Below, piece by piece: positions 63,954 through 64,000 of a stretch of 64,000 bases of DNA; position 1 is the stretch's first letter, and every line of letters starts with the position of its first letter. The DNA comes from Bacillus sp. ISL-51 (GTDB lineage: Bacteria; Bacillota; Bacilli; Bacillales; Bacillaceae), in the NCBI RefSeq assembly GCF_018613535.1, contig NZ_JAGGQB010000007.1:58842-122841 (forward strand), given 5' to 3'. The translations under genes and the position numbers were made by a program. Below the pieces are notes generated by a model that saw only the letters and a list, made by a program, of their open reading frames with translations, searched no databases and was not told where the DNA came from.

Positions 63954-64000
63954 ACACGTTAGGAATCTTTTCTAAAAGAAAAAACCCAGCTCATTCTGAG

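Overview
The window is a contiguous piece of a low-GC Gram-positive chromosome of the Bacillus subtilis group, most likely B. velezensis or B. amyloliquefaciens. Gene order matches the early B. subtilis chromosome in inverted direction: purT, ybfG, ybeF-glpT-glpQ, aimA(ybeC)-ybyB-csgA, ybxG, glmS-glmM-cdaR-cdaA, rsiW-sigW, a tRNA cluster, the muropeptide operon and btr-feuABC-ybbA, then ybaS-ybaR. The three-gene cluster at 59.2-62.4 kb corresponds to gabT1-yktC1-gutB1, the azasugar (nojirimycin type) genes known from B. velezensis/amyloliquefaciens strains and absent from laboratory B. subtilis.

Layout. 0-6.4 kb: purT, then an accessory island (metal-dependent alcohol dehydrogenase, XRE regulator, an LXG polymorphic toxin with an RNase A-like C-terminus that carries a frameshift, and its immunity protein) ending in a truncated drug/metabolite transporter gene. 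6.5-16.8 kb: YbfG (peptidoglycan-binding plus DUF1906 protein) with a membrane partner, a flavin-type monooxygenase, glpT-glpQ with cre and GlpP-type control, two ybeF copies (one broken), and aimA-ybyB. 16.8-33.4 kb is a mosaic: a beta-lactamase remnant, csgA, a LnrJKLMN-like two-component/ABC cluster, yfnB, ybxG, a MarR regulator divergent from an LrgAB-like pair, an aldo/keto reductase, a sulfonate-type ABC importer and an AT-rich ABC exporter pair. 34-42 kb is core: glmS with its ribozyme, glmM, the c-di-AMP cyclase cdaA and its regulator cdaR, the sigma-W/RsiW envelope-stress pair and five tRNAs (Glu-Val-Thr-Tyr-Gln). 42-51 kb: ybbK, ybbJ and the murQ-murR-murP-amiE-nagZ-namZ operon for reuse of cell-wall MurNAc. 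51-56.4 kb: siderophore (bacillibactin/enterobactin) uptake under Fur and Btr. 56.4-64 kb: two transporters, the azasugar genes and a divergent MFS transporter.

Functional links. glmS, glmM and cdaA join amino-sugar supply to c-di-AMP control; the MurNAc operon feeds back into the same pool. namZ, nagZ and amiE act outside the cell on wall fragments, murP imports and phosphorylates MurNAc and murQ makes GlcNAc-6-phosphate from it. The Btr activator and two Fur boxes switch feuABC-ybbA. GabT1, YktC1 and GutB1 convert fructose-6-phosphate to an aminosugar mimic through transamination, dephosphorylation and oxidation.

Several genes look damaged: the LXG toxin gene (1-nt frameshift), murR (1-nt frameshift), a DMT transporter (5' truncation), a second ybeF copy (frameshift), a class D beta-lactamase remnant, and ybbK (in-frame internal deletion). 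Single-base frameshifts could also be assembly errors.
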